From: Beggiatoa leptomitoformis
Lineage (GTDB): Bacteria > Pseudomonadota > Gammaproteobacteria > Beggiatoales > Beggiatoaceae
NCBI RefSeq assembly: GCF_001305575.3
Contig: NZ_CP012373.2
Span: 868,001-932,000 of the forward strand
Direction of reading: 5' to 3'
Length of the DNA: 64,000 nt
A program made the translations under genes and the position numbers. The notes under the pieces are model-generated. The model saw nothing but the letters and a program-made list of their open reading frames with translations. It was not told the DNA's origin and made no database searches. This document shows, in pieces, positions 28,102 through 38,586 of this stretch (position 1 is the stretch's first letter; every line of letters begins with the position of its first letter).

Positions 28102-28647
28102 ATGAAACAGAACTTATATCAACCATTAAATCAATCGCTACAACATGCTGGCGCACTAATGGATATTGCTGAAGCACATGGCATACTCACAAGTATGCTC
28201 TGTGCTGCCCCCCATTTAAGCCATGATATTTGGCTAAAACATATCCTAGGGGAAACCGCAGGACGGGACCTTTTAGCGGATGAATCAAGACAACAACTGA
28301 TAGCCCTACACGAATACACCCAACATCAACTAGCCTCCAACCATTTTGAATTTACCCCCTTATTACCCAGTGATGATGAACCCCTGTACTTACGGACACA
28401 ATCTTTAGGCGGCTGGTGTGAAGGCTTTGTTTTTGGATTAGGACTGGCAGGCATTAAAAGTATGCAACAACTAACAGAAGAAATTCAAGAATTTATCCGT
28501 GACGTTGTCAACATATCCCATCTTGCGCCCATTGCAGAAAACACCGAAGAAGATGAAGTAGCTTATGCTGAACTCATTGAATATATTCGTGTTGGTGTAT
28601 CAACATTCTATGAAGCCATTGAAGAAACAACCGCCACAGAAAACTGA
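28102..28647 (+). CDS. UPF0149 (YgfB/YecA) family protein
   Basis: A 181-residue acidic, helical soluble protein. HGILTSMLCAAPHL near the start and LGGWCEGFVFGLGLAG in the middle are the conserved segments of UPF0149. In most gammaproteobacteria ygfB lies directly upstream of pepP, as here. YgfB is reported to affect AlpA-controlled genes in Pseudomonas; the molecular role in other bacteria is unclear. It begins 6 bases after spoT. The gap to pepP (234 bases) holds one copy of the intergenic palindrome and an AT-rich hairpin. Confidence 0.87.
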   Translation: MKQNLYQPLNQSLQHAGALMDIAEAHGILTSMLCAAPHLSHDIWLKHILGETAGRDLLADESRQQLIALHEYTQHQLASNHFEFTPLLPSDDEPLYLRTQSLGGWCEGFVFGLGLAGIKSMQQLTEEIQEFIRDVVNISHLAPIAENTEEDEVAYAELIEYIRVGVSTFYEAIEETTATEN

Positions 28648-28704
28648 TTTTCTGTGCTAATAGCAGACTTTTTGCAACCGTATAAAGCAAAGATAAACAA
28701 CGAA

Positions 28705-28730
28705 TGCCATTGCATAAAGCAATGGTATCC
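28705..28730. repeat. dispersed intergenic palindrome, copy 2 (partial)
   Basis: CCATTGC (28707-28713), ATAAA, GCAATGG (28719-28725), then TATCC. The GCAATGGTATCC arm matches the copy at 52714-52746 closely. The left flank is decayed. Confidence 0.6.
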
Positions 28731-28779
28731 ACCCGCTTGTCTTTACAAGTGTTTTACTGCAAGCTAAAAAATATTTCCA

Positions 28780-28804
28780 ACCCTTTTTTAAAATTTTAAA
28801 GGGT
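28780..28804. other. AT-rich hairpin upstream of pepP
   Basis: ACCCTTT (28780-28786) and AAAGGGT (28798-28804) with an AT loop, 78 bases before the pepP start. Could be a terminator of the spoT run or a leader element. Confidence 0.35.
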
Positions 28805-28881
28805 GAATCAATCCCTTCTCAAATTCTGACAACAAGATTTGAAGGTAATCCCGTCCACTCGATTTAATAATATAACCCAAT

Positions 28882-30192
28882 ATGGATAAACAAGAATTTG
28901 CTCGCCGTCGTCAAGCCCTTATGAATCTGATGAGCAAGGGCAGTATTGCACTACTTCCTACCGCCCTTGAGCAGATTCGTAACCGCGATGTCCATTTTCC
29001 CTATCGCCCAGACAGCAACTTTTATTACCTCACTGGATTTACCGAACCTGACGCACTATTAGTGCTAATTCCTGAACGTAAACAAGGGCAATATCTCCTT
29101 TTTTGTCGTGAACGTGACCCAGAAAAAGAAACATGGAACGGACGACGCGCAGGGCTTGAAGGTGCGTGCGAACACTACGGTGCAGACGATGCGTTTCCTA
29201 TCACCGATATAGATGACATCATTCCCGGACTGCTCGAAAGTTGCAAACGGGTTTATTATCCAATGGGTTGCTATCTTGAATTTGATGAAAAAGTTCTTGG
29301 TTGGATAAACCAACTTCGTGACAAATCCCGTACAGGAGTAAATGCACCGCGTGAAATGGTCGCGCTTGACCATATTCTGCACGAAATGCGTTTATACAAA
29401 AGCCCTGTGGAATTGCAAGCCATGCAAACCGCCGCTGATATTGCCAGTCGCGCCCATATCCGTGCGATGCAATGCACTCGAGCAGGTTTATATGAATATG
29501 AAATAGAAGCCGAATTACAACATGAGTTTCGGCGTAGTGGTAGCAGTTCTCCTGCTTATCCGTCAATTGTTGGGACTGGGGAAAACAGTTGCATTCTGCA
29601 CTACACAGAAAATACCTCTATTTTAAAAGAAGGCGATTTACTCCTTATCGATGCAGGTGCTGAATATGATTATTACGCCTCTGATATTACTCGTACTTTT
29701 CCTGTTAATGGCAAATTTACCGACGCACAAAAAGCCATTTATGAATTGGTTTTAAAAGCCCAATATGCCGCCATAGAACAAGCCCGCCCAAATAATAACT
29801 GGGAAGCCCCCCATGAGGCAGCCGTTAAGGTTATTGCGACAGGATTAGTTGAATTAGGCCTACTGAAAGGGACAGCCGAAGAGCAGATTAAATCCGAAGG
29901 TTATAAACGCTTTTTTATGCACCGTACAGGACATTGGATAGGCATGGACGTACACGATGTTGGTGATTATAAAACAGATGAACTGTGGCGACGCTTAGAA
30001 CCCGGTATGACCTTAACCGTTGAACCCGGTATTTATATCCCTGTTAGTGATGATGTTGACCCAAAATGGTGGAATATCGGCATTCGTATTGAGGATGATG
30101 TCTTGATTACAGCAGAGGGCCATCTCGTCCTAACCGCAAAAACACCCAAAACAGTGGCAGAAATTGAAGCCTTAGTCGGAACGGGCGCATAA
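28882..30192 (+). CDS. pepP: Xaa-Pro aminopeptidase
   Basis: Cytoplasmic manganese aminopeptidase that removes an N-terminal residue preceding proline. The 436-residue protein has the creatinase-like N-terminal domain (RDVHFPYRPDSNFYYLTGF) and a pita-bread catalytic domain with all five metal ligands: two Asp in LLIDAGAEYDYYASDITRTF, His in HRTGHWIGMDVHD, Glu in TVEPGIYI and Glu in GIRIEDDVLIT. Length matches E. coli PepP. No Shine-Dalgarno site is evident. In many relatives ubiH and ubiI follow; here a frameshifted acyl-CoA synthetase on the other strand follows instead. Confidence 0.96.
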   Translation: MDKQEFARRRQALMNLMSKGSIALLPTALEQIRNRDVHFPYRPDSNFYYLTGFTEPDALLVLIPERKQGQYLLFCRERDPEKETWNGRRAGLEGACEHYGADDAFPITDIDDIIPGLLESCKRVYYPMGCYLEFDEKVLGWINQLRDKSRTGVNAPREMVALDHILHEMRLYKSPVELQAMQTAADIASRAHIRAMQCTRAGLYEYEIEAELQHEFRRSGSSSPAYPSIVGTGENSCILHYTENTSILKEGDLLLIDAGAEYDYYASDITRTFPVNGKFTDAQKAIYELVLKAQYAAIEQARPNNNWEAPHEAAVKVIATGLVELGLLKGTAEEQIKSEGYKRFFMHRTGHWIGMDVHDVGDYKTDELWRRLEPGMTLTVEPGIYIPVSDDVDPKWWNIGIRIEDDVLITAEGHLVLTAKTPKTVAEIEALVGTGA

Positions 30193-30285
30193 TTATCTGC
30201 GTCAGAATTTTCAGGATTATTCGCTATAACATATTATTTTGCCTACGATTAAATCCTGAAAACGCTGATTCGGATAATTTTTGAG

Positions 30286-30311
30286 ACGGATAACACCGCT
30301 TCAAGCGGTGG
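30286..30311. repeat. dispersed intergenic palindrome, copy 3
   Basis: ACGGATAA then CACCGCT (30294-30300), TCA, AGCGGTG (30304-30310). The inner stem is perfect; the outer right arm has decayed to GTCTTT. It lies between converging genes and could act as a terminator for either. Confidence 0.7.
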
Positions 30312-30340
30312 TCTTTGCATCATTTACATCGGCAAGTTGT

Positions 30341-32261
30341 TTATTCTTCTTTTGCAAATAGTTGTTGAATCTCTGCTTGGTATTTAGCCGTAATGACATG
30401 TCGTTTCAATTTAAATAAATTGGTTAGTTCGTCGCCTACTTCAAAAGGTTTATTTAACACCTTAATAGCATGAATCAATTCAAAGGCTTTAAAGCCTTGT
30501 TTAGTAGAGATAATAGACTTAACCACCTGTTCTAGTTGGTCACGTACATTGTCTAATTGGCTTAATTCGGCAACACTTTCCGCAGTAATACCCAGTTTTT
30601 TAAACCCTTCTATTGCAGGGACTAGCAACACACCCAACGCTTTCTGGTCTTGTCCAACTAACATACATTGTTCAATCAATTCAGACTGACATAAACGGGT
30701 TTCTAAAGGAACAGGTTCAACATTTTCGCCACCCAGTAAAACGATAGTGTCTTTAGAGCGTCCGGTGATTTTTAAACAATCGTTAAAGGTAAAAACGCCC
30801 AAATCGCCCGTATTCAACCAACCATCGTTAAAGGCTTTAGCCGTTGCTTCCTCATTTTTATAGTAACAGTGGCATTACCTGCTTGCCTTTTACATGAATT
30901 TCGCCTTGTAGCCCGCGTCCTTCACCTTTTTTATGCGGGTTTGGATAGAGAATTTCATTCGTGTTAATGTCCACAATACGAATATTTGCAATGGGAAATA
31001 AAATTCCAACCGTACCAATTACGCGCTGTTCAAAAGTACGAACCGACAGCACCATTCCTTCAGTTAAGCCATAACCTTCCAAAATAGGAATGCCAATAAA
31101 ATTAAAAAACTCATCAATATGACGCGGTAACGCCCCGCCACCTGATACTGTGCCACGAAGACAACCACCTGTTACTGCACGTAATTTTTTAAGCACGATG
31201 GTATCTAACAGATGATAAGGTAAAAATAGAACGGCCCAGCGTAACAGATTAAAGAGGGCTAAACCCGCAGATTCTATAAAAGTTCTACCGGTCATATCCA
31301 GTTGATTACCTTTTAAAAAATCATCGGCTAAATGAAATTGATGTGCGCAAGCATAGGCCATATTAAACAATGTTTTACGAACAGGGCTGGCTGTTTTGAC
31401 CGTTGCTAAAATGCGTTGATAAATACTTTCCCATAAACGCGGTGCGGATGCCATTATCGTGGGGCGAACCGTTTTTAGGTCATCAGCTAATTGACGAACA
31501 TTGGTGTAATAAGTTGGCGCACCATAATAAACACTAACTAATTCAATCACTCGTTCAAAAATATGCCAAACAGGGAGAATAGAGAGAAAACGGTCATCAG
31601 GGCTGACTTTAATCGGTAAATCTTGCACCCGCGATATTTGAGCTATCATGTTGGAATGAGGCAGCATGACACCTTTTGGTGTGCCTGTTGTGCCTGATGT
31701 ATAAATTAAAGTAAATAAATCCGTTGGTAAAATGCCTGCAATACGTTCTTCTACTTGTTTGTCACCCGCTAAACGGGATTGTTTACCTTGTTCTAACAAA
31801 TCATAGAGGGAATAAATATGGCTATCTGTTCCTGTATAGTCTTTATTATCCATCAGAATAATTGTCTTTAAAAAAGGCAAATTAGCTTGTTGTACTTTTT
31901 TAAGAAGCGCGACATTTTCAATAAACGTAACTTCTACTTCGGCATGGGTAAGAATGTAAGCAATATCAGCCTCGCTAACATCGCTACCACGTGGAACATC
32001 GGCAGCACCACATAGTTGCACGGCATAATCAGCCAGCATCCATTCAAGGCGATTATCCGCAAGTAAACCGACATGACTACGGGGTTGCACGCCTAAACTA
32101 ATTAAACCTGTCGCAAGATTTAACCCTGATTCATACATTTCCTGAAAACTCACACTGTTCCAAACTTTGTTTTGTTTGTGTACAAAGGCAGGACGATGAC
32201 CATATTGTTGCGCCGCAGAGCGGTACAGTTCGGCAAGATTGGCTGCTTTTAAAAGTGGCAT
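30341..32261 (-). pseudogene. long-chain acyl-CoA synthetase, frameshifted
   Basis: An AMP-forming fatty acyl-CoA ligase of the FAA1/FadD15 type, read in two frames. The N-terminal 467 residues (30858-32261) hold the P-loop LIYTSGTTGTPKGVMLPHSN and the adenylate motif LEGYGLTEG, and reach GEIHVKGKQVM. The frame then runs into a stop. From about 30866 the other frame continues as YYKNEEATAKAFNDGWLNTGDLG and GRSKDTIVLLGGENVEPVP down to 30341. The two join at 30861-30877, where seven bases stand in place of the six expected between VM and YYK, so a single base seems to have been gained. Either the gene is inactivated or the base is a sequencing error. The rest looks fully conserved, suggesting a recent event. 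Confidence 0.88.
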
Positions 32262-32386
32262 AGTTTTTTTTGGAGAAGTGAGGGAGTGGATGTAAAGATA
32301 AGAATAAGGGCGGATGTCAATGATGTGTATAGGGGTAAAAAAATATCATTTGATGTTTACGAGCATAAACCCTTTGCGAAGGTAGC

Positions 32387-32419
32387 ACGGCTAACACCGC
32401 TATAAGTGATGTTATCCGT
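32387..32419. repeat. dispersed intergenic palindrome, copy 4
   Basis: ACGGCTAACACCGCT (32387-32401), ATA, AGTGATGTTATCCGT (32405-32419): the two arms pair along 15 positions with three mismatches. It is in the gap upstream of the acyl-CoA synthetase and downstream of the small gene at 32529. The rest of the gap has no clear feature. Confidence 0.75.
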
Positions 32420-32528
32420 CCTTTTACACACAAAATTAAAATCTGTCTGCATCAGAGTTTTTAGGCATAAAACTTTAGATAATCAGCTTTTATGGCTACA
32501 AATTTGCGCCTACAAATACGTAATAATG

Positions 32529-32750
32529 CTAGTCGACTTTCAACTCGTCTAATTCTATTGCTTGGATGATATGTCGTTTGTTAATGATATGGGCTTTCTC
32601 ATCGTAATCTGTCAGAACAATAAAATCTTTTGCATTATTTAACACGTCTGACAAGCGTGTATTCCGTTCGATAAGCAACATCCCTTTTAACAAAGTCCCA
32701 TCTGGAATTTGGATGAGTACATGAATTGTTCTACGGGTGAGTGTATCCAT
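32529..32750 (-). CDS. small conserved protein, possibly DUF6812
   Basis: A 73-residue soluble protein of alternating strands: TIHVLIQIPDGTLLKGMLLIERNTRLSDVLNNAKDFIVLTD, then a basic turn and VIDELKVD-like end. The RLSDVLN motif after a short beta-hairpin recalls a family of small proteins (DUF6812) seen in several bacterial phyla, but this is from memory. No function is known. It lies 57 bases downstream of gltX on the same strand and may be in its transcript. Confidence 0.65.
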   Translation of the reverse strand: MDTLTRRTIHVLIQIPDGTLLKGMLLIERNTRLSDVLNNAKDFIVLTDYDEKAHIINKRHIIQAIELDELKVD

Positions 32751-32807
32751 AATGCGTGTTCCTACAGTGTAATCTGTAACAGAGGAATGATGTTACAGTT
32801 TTTTGTT

Positions 32808-34205
32808 CTAGGGTATGAAAGTAATGGCTTGTTGTAGCCGTTTTAACGTTCTTTCTTGTCCAATGAGTTCCACCGTCACATCAATAGAAGGTGACATAGT
32901 GCTACCTGTTACCGCAACCCGCAAAGGTTGTGCCACCTTACCAAGTTTTAAACCCAGTTGCTCCGCAACCTGATGAATAGCTGCATGTATTGGCTCTGCC
33001 TGCCAAGTTGTGAGCATGGCTAATTGGTCATGTAATGTATTTAAGGTGATTTTCGTATCGGGCGTTAAATGTTTTTGTACGGCGGGCATGTCATATTCTA
33101 CTAACTCAACATAGAACATGCGGCTACTTTCTGCCATTTCGCGTAAGGTTTTTGCCCGCTCGGCTAACGCAGTAACGACACGCGGCAAAGCAACCCCATT
33201 TTGTGGGTCTATGCCCAATAGCTGAAATTGATGTACTAAATGTTCGGCAATTTTTTCAGGGTTGCCTGTTTTAATATAATGCTGATTTAGCCATAACAAT
33301 TTATCGGTATTAAAGGCAGATGGTGCGCCATTCACATTCTCGATTTTAAATAATGCCAACATCTCATCAATAGAAAATATTTCCTGATCACCATTAGCCC
33401 ACCCTAAGCGGATAAGATAATTCAACAAAGCTTCTGGTAAATAACCCTCATCTTTGTAATTCATCACGCTGACCGCGCCATGACGTTTTGATAAGCGTTG
33501 TCCATCGTTACCAAGAATCATGGGGACATGGGCATAATGCGGGATTTGCGCACCTAATGACTGTAAAATATTAATTTGGCGCGGGGTATTATTCACATGG
33601 TCATCACCCCGAATCACATGGGTAATACCCATATCCCAATCATCCACCACCACACAGAAATTATATGTTGGTGTTCCATCCGCCCGCGCAATGACTAAAT
33701 CATCTAATTCAGTATTGCTAACGGTGATTTTTCCTTTAATCATATCCTCGAATACCACATCGCCCGTTAATGGATTTTTAAAACGGACAACCGGTTGTAC
33801 ACCAGCAGGCGGCGTTTCTTGACGGTCGCGCCAATAGCCGTTATAACGTGGTTTTTCTTTCCGTGCGGTTTGTTCTATGCGCATTTGCTCTACTTCTTCT
33901 TTAGAGCAGTAGCAGTAATAGGCTTTACCATCAGCAAGTAATTGTTGAATCACTTGTTTATAACGGTCAAAACGATGTGTTTGATAGGGAATATCGCCAT
34001 CGTGATTTAAACCACACCATGCCATTCCTTCTAAAATGACTTGTACGGCTTCTTCAGTGGAGCGTTCTCGGTCAGTGTCTTCAATTCTTAGCATAAACTC
34101 CCCGTGATGTTGACGGGCATAAAGCCAAGAATATAAAGCAGTGCGAACACCACCGACATGTAAATAACCGGTGGGGCTGGGGGCAAAACGTGTGCGAACG
34201 GTCAT
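32808..34205 (-). CDS. gltX: glutamyl-tRNA synthetase
   Basis: Class I aminoacyl-tRNA synthetase that charges tRNA-Glu. The HIGH-type motif is in [14 protein letters not shown] at the very N-terminus and the KMSKS-type motif is [14 protein letters not shown] in the middle. The C-terminal anticodon-binding helical domain is complete. With the ATG at 34205 the protein has 465 residues, the usual size. An upstream in-frame GTG at 34244 would add 13 residues not seen in the family. The putative zinc-binding CYC-type segment ([15 protein letters not shown]) is present, which marks the discriminating or non-discriminating GluRS form with zinc. Confidence 0.97.
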   Translation of the reverse strand: MTVRTRFAPSPTGYLHVGGVRTALYSWLYARQHHGEFMLRIEDTDRERSTEEAVQVILEGMAWCGLNHDGDIPYQTHRFDRYKQVIQQLLADGKAYYCYCSKEEVEQMRIEQTARKEKPRYNGYWRDRQETPPAGVQPVVRFKNPLTGDVVFEDMIKGKITVSNTELDDLVIARADGTPTYNFCVVVDDWDMGITHVIRGDDHVNNTPRQINILQSLGAQIPHYAHVPMILGNDGQRLSKRHGAVSVMNYKDEGYLPEALLNYLIRLGWANGDQEIFSIDEMLALFKIENVNGAPSAFNTDKLLWLNQHYIKTGNPEKIAEHLVHQFQLLGIDPQNGVALPRVVTALAERAKTLREMAESSRMFYVELVEYDMPAVQKHLTPDTKITLNTLHDQLAMLTTWQAEPIHAAIHQVAEQLGLKLGKVAQPLRVAVTGSTMSPSIDVTVELIGQERTLKRLQQAITFIP

Positions 34206-34453
34206 GATAGTATCTACTGGTTTTTTTGCGGTTATACCCAACACTACATCATTATTTCGTAGCGTTATAGGGTTATATGTTGATATTCTTCACATTGCAA
34301 AATATTATTGTCCAATGTATTTAGCATTTTTCTATGATATTCAAAGCATTTTGCAAATTAGGTTATTATATAATGCACTTTATTAAGCCGTTTTTTTATG
34401 TTCTTCATGAAGTATTTTAAAAACGTCAGTCGCATTAATTGTTCTTAGAAACG

Positions 34454-34473
34454 AAAAAACCTCCTTACGGAGG
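34454..34473 (-). terminator. intrinsic terminator downstream of ubiD
   Basis: CCTCC (34460-34464), TTAC, GGAGG (34469-34473). On the minus strand the stem is followed by six T. It lies 198 bases after the ubiD stop and just after the small ORF at 34511-34621, and ahead of gltX on the same strand. Confidence 0.85.
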
Positions 34474-34510
34474 CCTTGCAGCAGTTTTTTCTGTTTGAAT
34501 ATATTAGCTT

Positions 34511-34621
34511 TTAACGCGGGGTGATTTTACCACCGCAAACTGCGGATTCAGTATAGGCATCCTCACGGATAAAATCAAATTTTTCTCTCTCTTTATCCGC
34601 TAGAAACTTTAATTTAATCAT
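34511..34621 (-). CDS. possible 36-residue protein between ubiD and its terminator
   Basis: An ATG frame of 36 residues, MIKLKFLADKEREKFDF then IREDAYTESAVCGGKITPR. It sits 49 bases after the ubiD stop and ends 38 bases before a strong minus-strand terminator, so it is inside the ubiD transcript. It is charged, with one Cys, no membrane helix, and no clear Shine-Dalgarno site. An ORF this short can arise by chance; the position is the main argument. Confidence 0.35.
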   Translation of the reverse strand: MIKLKFLADKEREKFDFIREDAYTESAVCGGKITPR

Positions 34622-34670
34622 AATAAAATTAAGTAACTATGATTATTAAACGCTGCTCAAATTCAGCGTA

Positions 34671-36134
34671 TTAAATACCCAAGTCTTTCCATATAGCATC
34701 AACCCGTTGTTTAACCGTGTCCGTCATGGTAATAGGACGACCCCATTCTCGTTGCGTTTCACCTTGCCATTTATTGGTTGCATCAAACCCTATTTTGCCA
34801 CCCAAGCCTGAGATGGGCGAGGCGAAATCTAAATAATCTATTGGCGTATTTTCAACTAAGGTTGTATCGCGCACAGGGTCCATGCGGGTTGTCATTGCCC
34901 AAATCACATCCTGCCAATCTCGCACATTAATATCATCATCGGTAATAATCACAAATTTGGTGTACATAAATTGGCGCAAGAATGACCATACGCCAAACAT
35001 AACGCGCTTAGCATGTCCTGCATATTGCTTTCTTATACTGACAATCGCCATGCGGTAAGAACACCCTTCTGGCGGAAGGTAAAAATCAGTAATTTCAGGA
35101 AATTGTTTTTGCAGAATAGGCACAAATACTTCGTTTAAAGCCACGCCTAAAATCGCAGGTTCATCGGGTGGTCGCCCTGTGTAAGTGCTGTGATAAATAG
35201 GATTATGGCGGTGGGTAATGCGTTCTATAGTAAATACGGGAAAATGGTCGACCTCATTATAATAACCCGTGTGGTCACCGAAAGGCCCTTCGGGGGCAGT
35301 TTCATTCGGGTAAATATAACCTTCTAAGATAAATTCGGCGGTGGCGGGTACTTGTAAATCATGCGTCATACAGCGGGCAACAATGGTGCGTTTACCGCGC
35401 AATAAGCCTGCAAAAGCATATTCGGATAAGCTATCAGGTACAGGGGTAACTGCACCTAATGTTGTCGCAGGGTCTGCTCCTAGCGCGACTGCAATGGGAA
35501 ACGGTTCAGTTGGATGTGCATTTTTCCATTCTAAATAATCCAACGCACCGCCGCGATGAGATAGCCAGCGCATAATCACTTTATTGCGTCCAATCACTTG
35601 TTGGCGATAAATACCTAAGTTTTGACGAACTTTATGCGGCCCTTTGGTAATGACTAATCCCCATGTAATGAGCGGAGCCGCATCTAAAGGCCAGCAGGTT
35701 TGAATGGGTAATTGGCTTAAATCTACCGCATCCCCTGCTATTATATTTTCTTGGCAGGGAGGATTTTGTATAACTTTCGCGGGCATATTCAACACTTGTT
35801 TAAATAAAGGCAGTTTGTTGAATAAATCACGTACTCCTTTGGGTGGGTCTGGTTCTTTAAGAAAGGCTAAGAGTTTGCCAACTTCGCGCAAATTGCTAAC
35901 AGATTCTTGTCCCATGCCTAATGCAACCCGTTTAGGTGTGCCAAATAGATTGGCTAACACGGGAATTTTATAGCCTTTGGGCTTGTCAAAAATCAGTGCA
36001 GCTCCTGCGGCTCGTAGTGTACGGTCACAGATTTCTGTCATTTCTAAACAGGGGTCTATTTCTAGGCGAATATGCTTTAGTTCGCCTTGTTTTTCTAATT
36101 GGCGAGTAAAATCACGCAAATCTTGATAACGCAT
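34671..36134 (-). CDS. ubiD: 4-hydroxy-3-polyprenylbenzoate decarboxylase
   Basis: Prenylated-FMN-dependent decarboxylase of ubiquinone synthesis. The 487-residue protein matches UbiD in length and carries [20 protein letters not shown] at the start, [13 protein letters not shown], the E-rich active-site segment [27 protein letters not shown], and [24 protein letters not shown]. UbiX, which supplies the cofactor, is not in the window. The gene is followed by a long 3' region with a possible tiny ORF and a terminator. Confidence 0.97.
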   Translation of the reverse strand: MRYQDLRDFTRQLEKQGELKHIRLEIDPCLEMTEICDRTLRAAGAALIFDKPKGYKIPVLANLFGTPKRVALGMGQESVSNLREVGKLLAFLKEPDPPKGVRDLFNKLPLFKQVLNMPAKVIQNPPCQENIIAGDAVDLSQLPIQTCWPLDAAPLITWGLVITKGPHKVRQNLGIYRQQVIGRNKVIMRWLSHRGGALDYLEWKNAHPTEPFPIAVALGADPATTLGAVTPVPDSLSEYAFAGLLRGKRTIVARCMTHDLQVPATAEFILEGYIYPNETAPEGPFGDHTGYYNEVDHFPVFTIERITHRHNPIYHSTYTGRPPDEPAILGVALNEVFVPILQKQFPEITDFYLPPEGCSYRMAIVSIRKQYAGHAKRVMFGVWSFLRQFMYTKFVIITDDDINVRDWQDVIWAMTTRMDPVRDTTLVENTPIDYLDFASPISGLGGKIGFDATNKWQGETQREWGRPITMTDTVKQRVDAIWKDLGI

Positions 36135-36235
36135 GAGGGAAATTTAAGTTGATAGTGCGAAAAGTAATAATCAGGACAGGTTATTCTGCAAAATCACCTG
36201 TCCTGTGATGATGGGACTTCATTGGCTAAATATCG

Positions 36236-37459
36236 TTAGAAAGAAGGACATTCACCTTTATTTTTCTTACTTGTCGCTATTTTGTCGCCATTAAATTGGT
36301 AAGTCGTACATTGACTACTATCCTCTTTTTCAAACTGCCAAATCTTTGCCGCACCGATGTCGCCATCTTCATTATCAAAAAAGTCGGGTAAGCGTTTCTC
36401 ATCTTTCAACACTTTTTGCTTGTCTCCCGTCGTTGCTTTGACCAATGTATTGTATTCATCATCATCACTGCTTGTTGCCTCTGTATCTGCCCCTGTTGTT
36501 TCTGTTGCCGTTGGCGTAGGCGGTGCAATTTCTGGACGTACCGTTGTTGCAGGGGGGATTGCCGTCGTTGGTGCGGGTGGAATGCTCGTGGTGGTGGGTG
36601 TCACTGCGGGCGTGGGAGGCGTAGGTCCTTCTTCCTCATGACGTGTGACGGGTGGCGGTGTGGTGCTGGGTGGTGTGGTGGATACTGGGGTTTTTGGCGG
36701 TTCAACGCTTGGTGTAACTGTTGTTGCAGGTGGGGGCGTTTTTACAGGGGTTGTAGGAGTAACATTTGTAGGCGTTTCTATATTAAACAAAGTATCACAA
36801 TAAATAAACCATGCTTTCACTGTGCGCGTGGCTTTGCTTGCCTCGTTGGTATCGGGGTCTAATATCGTTGCTTCATGCGTATATTTCAGGATGTTCGGAT
36901 ATAGCGTTAGAGCGGCTTGTTTTGAGGTTTTGTAAGTTTCTACCAGTGTCACATTACTAGGGTCATGTTGATGTTGCATACATGCTTGGTCAACGGCTTT
37001 GGTTACTTCTGCCTTGGCGTTGTCTAGTTTTTGTAATAGCTCGGCTAAAACGGCTTGTTGCTGTTGAGATCGTTGTTTAATCTCTTCTGCTTGTTTTGCA
37101 ATCAGGGCTTCACCTTCACCGACTTTGTTCGACAGTTGTTCTTCGCATAGATTGTAGGCTTGGGCAAATGTCTGGTCGACAAAATATTTACCCGTATAAC
37201 GCTCTGTTGTAGAGTCTTTTAAGGTTGGCTCTATTTTTAGGGAAAAATCGCGGTCACGTTCATAACGGTTGACTAAACTCTGTAAAATGCGTAATGAACC
37301 TTGACTTTTAGGGGTTTCCATTTGCAAGCTACGTTCACATGTACTTAATGCCGCTTTAAATTTTTCCACTGCAAGGGGATCTGTTGCGTTGCTTGTTGCG
37401 GTATGTAAGAGCGGAACGGCTGTTAATAGTGAAAAGGTAATAGCGCGTTTTAAAGTCAT
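36236..37459 (-). CDS. exported Thr/Pro-rich protein of unknown function
   Basis: A protein of about 407 residues. With the ATG at 37459 it starts MTLKRAITFSLLTAVPLLHTATSNA, a signal peptide. The first half is helical with four cysteines and a coiled-coil-like stretch (KQAEEIKQRSQQQQAVLAEL). It is followed by a linker of about 100 residues made almost only of Pro, Thr and Val, then an acidic segment (TSSDDDEYN) and a small C-terminal part with two Cys. The linker resembles envelope-spanning or glycosylated stalks. It lies directly downstream of algR (stop at 37520), so it may be an AlgR-linked surface protein. No family was recognised. An upstream in-frame start at 37519 would abut algR. Confidence 0.7.
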   Translation of the reverse strand: MTLKRAITFSLLTAVPLLHTATSNATDPLAVEKFKAALSTCERSLQMETPKSQGSLRILQSLVNRYERDRDFSLKIEPTLKDSTTERYTGKYFVDQTFAQAYNLCEEQLSNKVGEGEALIAKQAEEIKQRSQQQQAVLAELLQKLDNAKAEVTKAVDQACMQHQHDPSNVTLVETYKTSKQAALTLYPNILKYTHEATILDPDTNEASKATRTVKAWFIYCDTLFNIETPTNVTPTTPVKTPPPATTVTPSVEPPKTPVSTTPPSTTPPPVTRHEEEGPTPPTPAVTPTTTSIPPAPTTAIPPATTVRPEIAPPTPTATETTGADTEATSSDDDEYNTLVKATTGDKQKVLKDEKRLPDFFDNEDGDIGAAKIWQFEKEDSSQCTTYQFNGDKIATSKKNKGECPSF

Positions 37460-37519
37460 TCTGTGTAAAACTCCCTTGATAACTTGATAATCATGCGTAA
37501 TCAGTCCTTTATTAATCAA

Positions 37520-38281
37520 TTAGATTGCACAAGGTAATCGCATATCCTTTAAGACTTTGCGGACTGTTGGAAGATGTCGTCGGCTTACTTCTAATAACTT
37601 ATTGGATGTGCGTAATTTTATTAGGTGTCTTCCTTCCTGATCTTTGACTAAACCTGAAATTTGTACAATAGCAACCAGAGTACCCCGATGAATTCGTAGA
37701 AATTGTCCGCTAAATTCTTGTTCTAACTCTTTTAGCGTTTCCCCAATCAGGGCTTCTCCTTGCGTCCAATGTAAAACAACGTATTTCTGGTCAGCACTGC
37801 AATATTGAATTTCAATCACAGGAATCATCCGTAATTCATCCCGTACTTTAACGCTAATATGGCTACGTGCTTTGGTTTTGAGCGGTGAAAAAGAAGGTTG
37901 ATTCACATCGTCTTCAATATTTAATAAGGTTTTGGCACGAATTAAGGCTTGCTCTAAGCGGTCGCGTCGAATGGGCTTCATTAAATAATCAATGGCTTTC
38001 TGGTCAAACGCTTCTAGGGCATGGTCACCATAGGCGGTAGTAAAAATAAGCGCGGGTATGGGAGACAGGTGACTTATTTGTCGTGCCGCTTCCATGCCGT
38101 CCATGCCGGGCATACGAATATCAAGCAAGACTATATCGGGATGACATAAATTAACAATGGTAACGGCTTCCCGTCCATTGCTCGCTTCGCCGACTACCTC
38201 ACCTATCCCAATTTCTACCAACAATGCCCGTAGCCGCAACCGTGCAAGCGGTTCATCGTCAACAATGAGAATTTTTATCAT
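37520..38281 (-). CDS. algR: LytTR response regulator, AlgR type
   Basis: A 253-residue two-component regulator. The receiver domain (1-120) has the acidic pair VDDE, the phosphoacceptor Asp in IVLLDIRMPGMDG, Thr in FTTAYGDHAL and Lys in YLMKPI. The C-terminal LytTR DNA-binding domain (about 150-250) ends with FLRIHRGTLVAI and LLEVSRRHLPTVRKVL. Length and layout match Pseudomonas AlgR, which controls surface polysaccharide and type IV pili. The usual sensor gene algZ/fimS is not adjacent; the next gene is an exported protein. Confidence 0.92.
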   Translation of the reverse strand: MIKILIVDDEPLARLRLRALLVEIGIGEVVGEASNGREAVTIVNLCHPDIVLLDIRMPGMDGMEAARQISHLSPIPALIFTTAYGDHALEAFDQKAIDYLMKPIRRDRLEQALIRAKTLLNIEDDVNQPSFSPLKTKARSHISVKVRDELRMIPVIEIQYCSADQKYVVLHWTQGEALIGETLKELEQEFSGQFLRIHRGTLVAIVQISGLVKDQEGRHLIKLRTSNKLLEVSRRHLPTVRKVLKDMRLPCAI

Positions 38282-38586
38282 GGGTGTATGCCGTTATTAA
38301 GGTGATGACAGCAATTATTGCGAATTCAGTGCCATTTTACCGCTAACGCACGTTATCTGAATAAAGACATGACTCAATAATCAATCAACATCGTTTTTGC
38401 GGAAATACCATTCATTATATTTGCAAAACCCATTAATGCTATTTAACGCAACGGGTTTATCTTTATTTGTTTAGCCTTATCAAAAAAATGAGGGTAAAGA
38501 ATAAATTCAACTCGCTGGAGAAACAGCGCATTATCCCCATATAACAAACGGACAGTATTTTAGAACAAATGGAGCAAACTACTTGC

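Noticed and set aside
30341-30877. Programmed frameshift in the acyl-CoA synthetase
   Set aside because: No slippery heptamer or downstream structure was visible, and the family is not known for recoding. Mutation or error is simpler.
36357-36862. Long plus-strand frames of Cys/Trp/Arg- or Val/Gly-rich protein
   Set aside because: They are the complement of the Pro/Thr-rich linker of the exported protein; such composition is typical of shadow frames.
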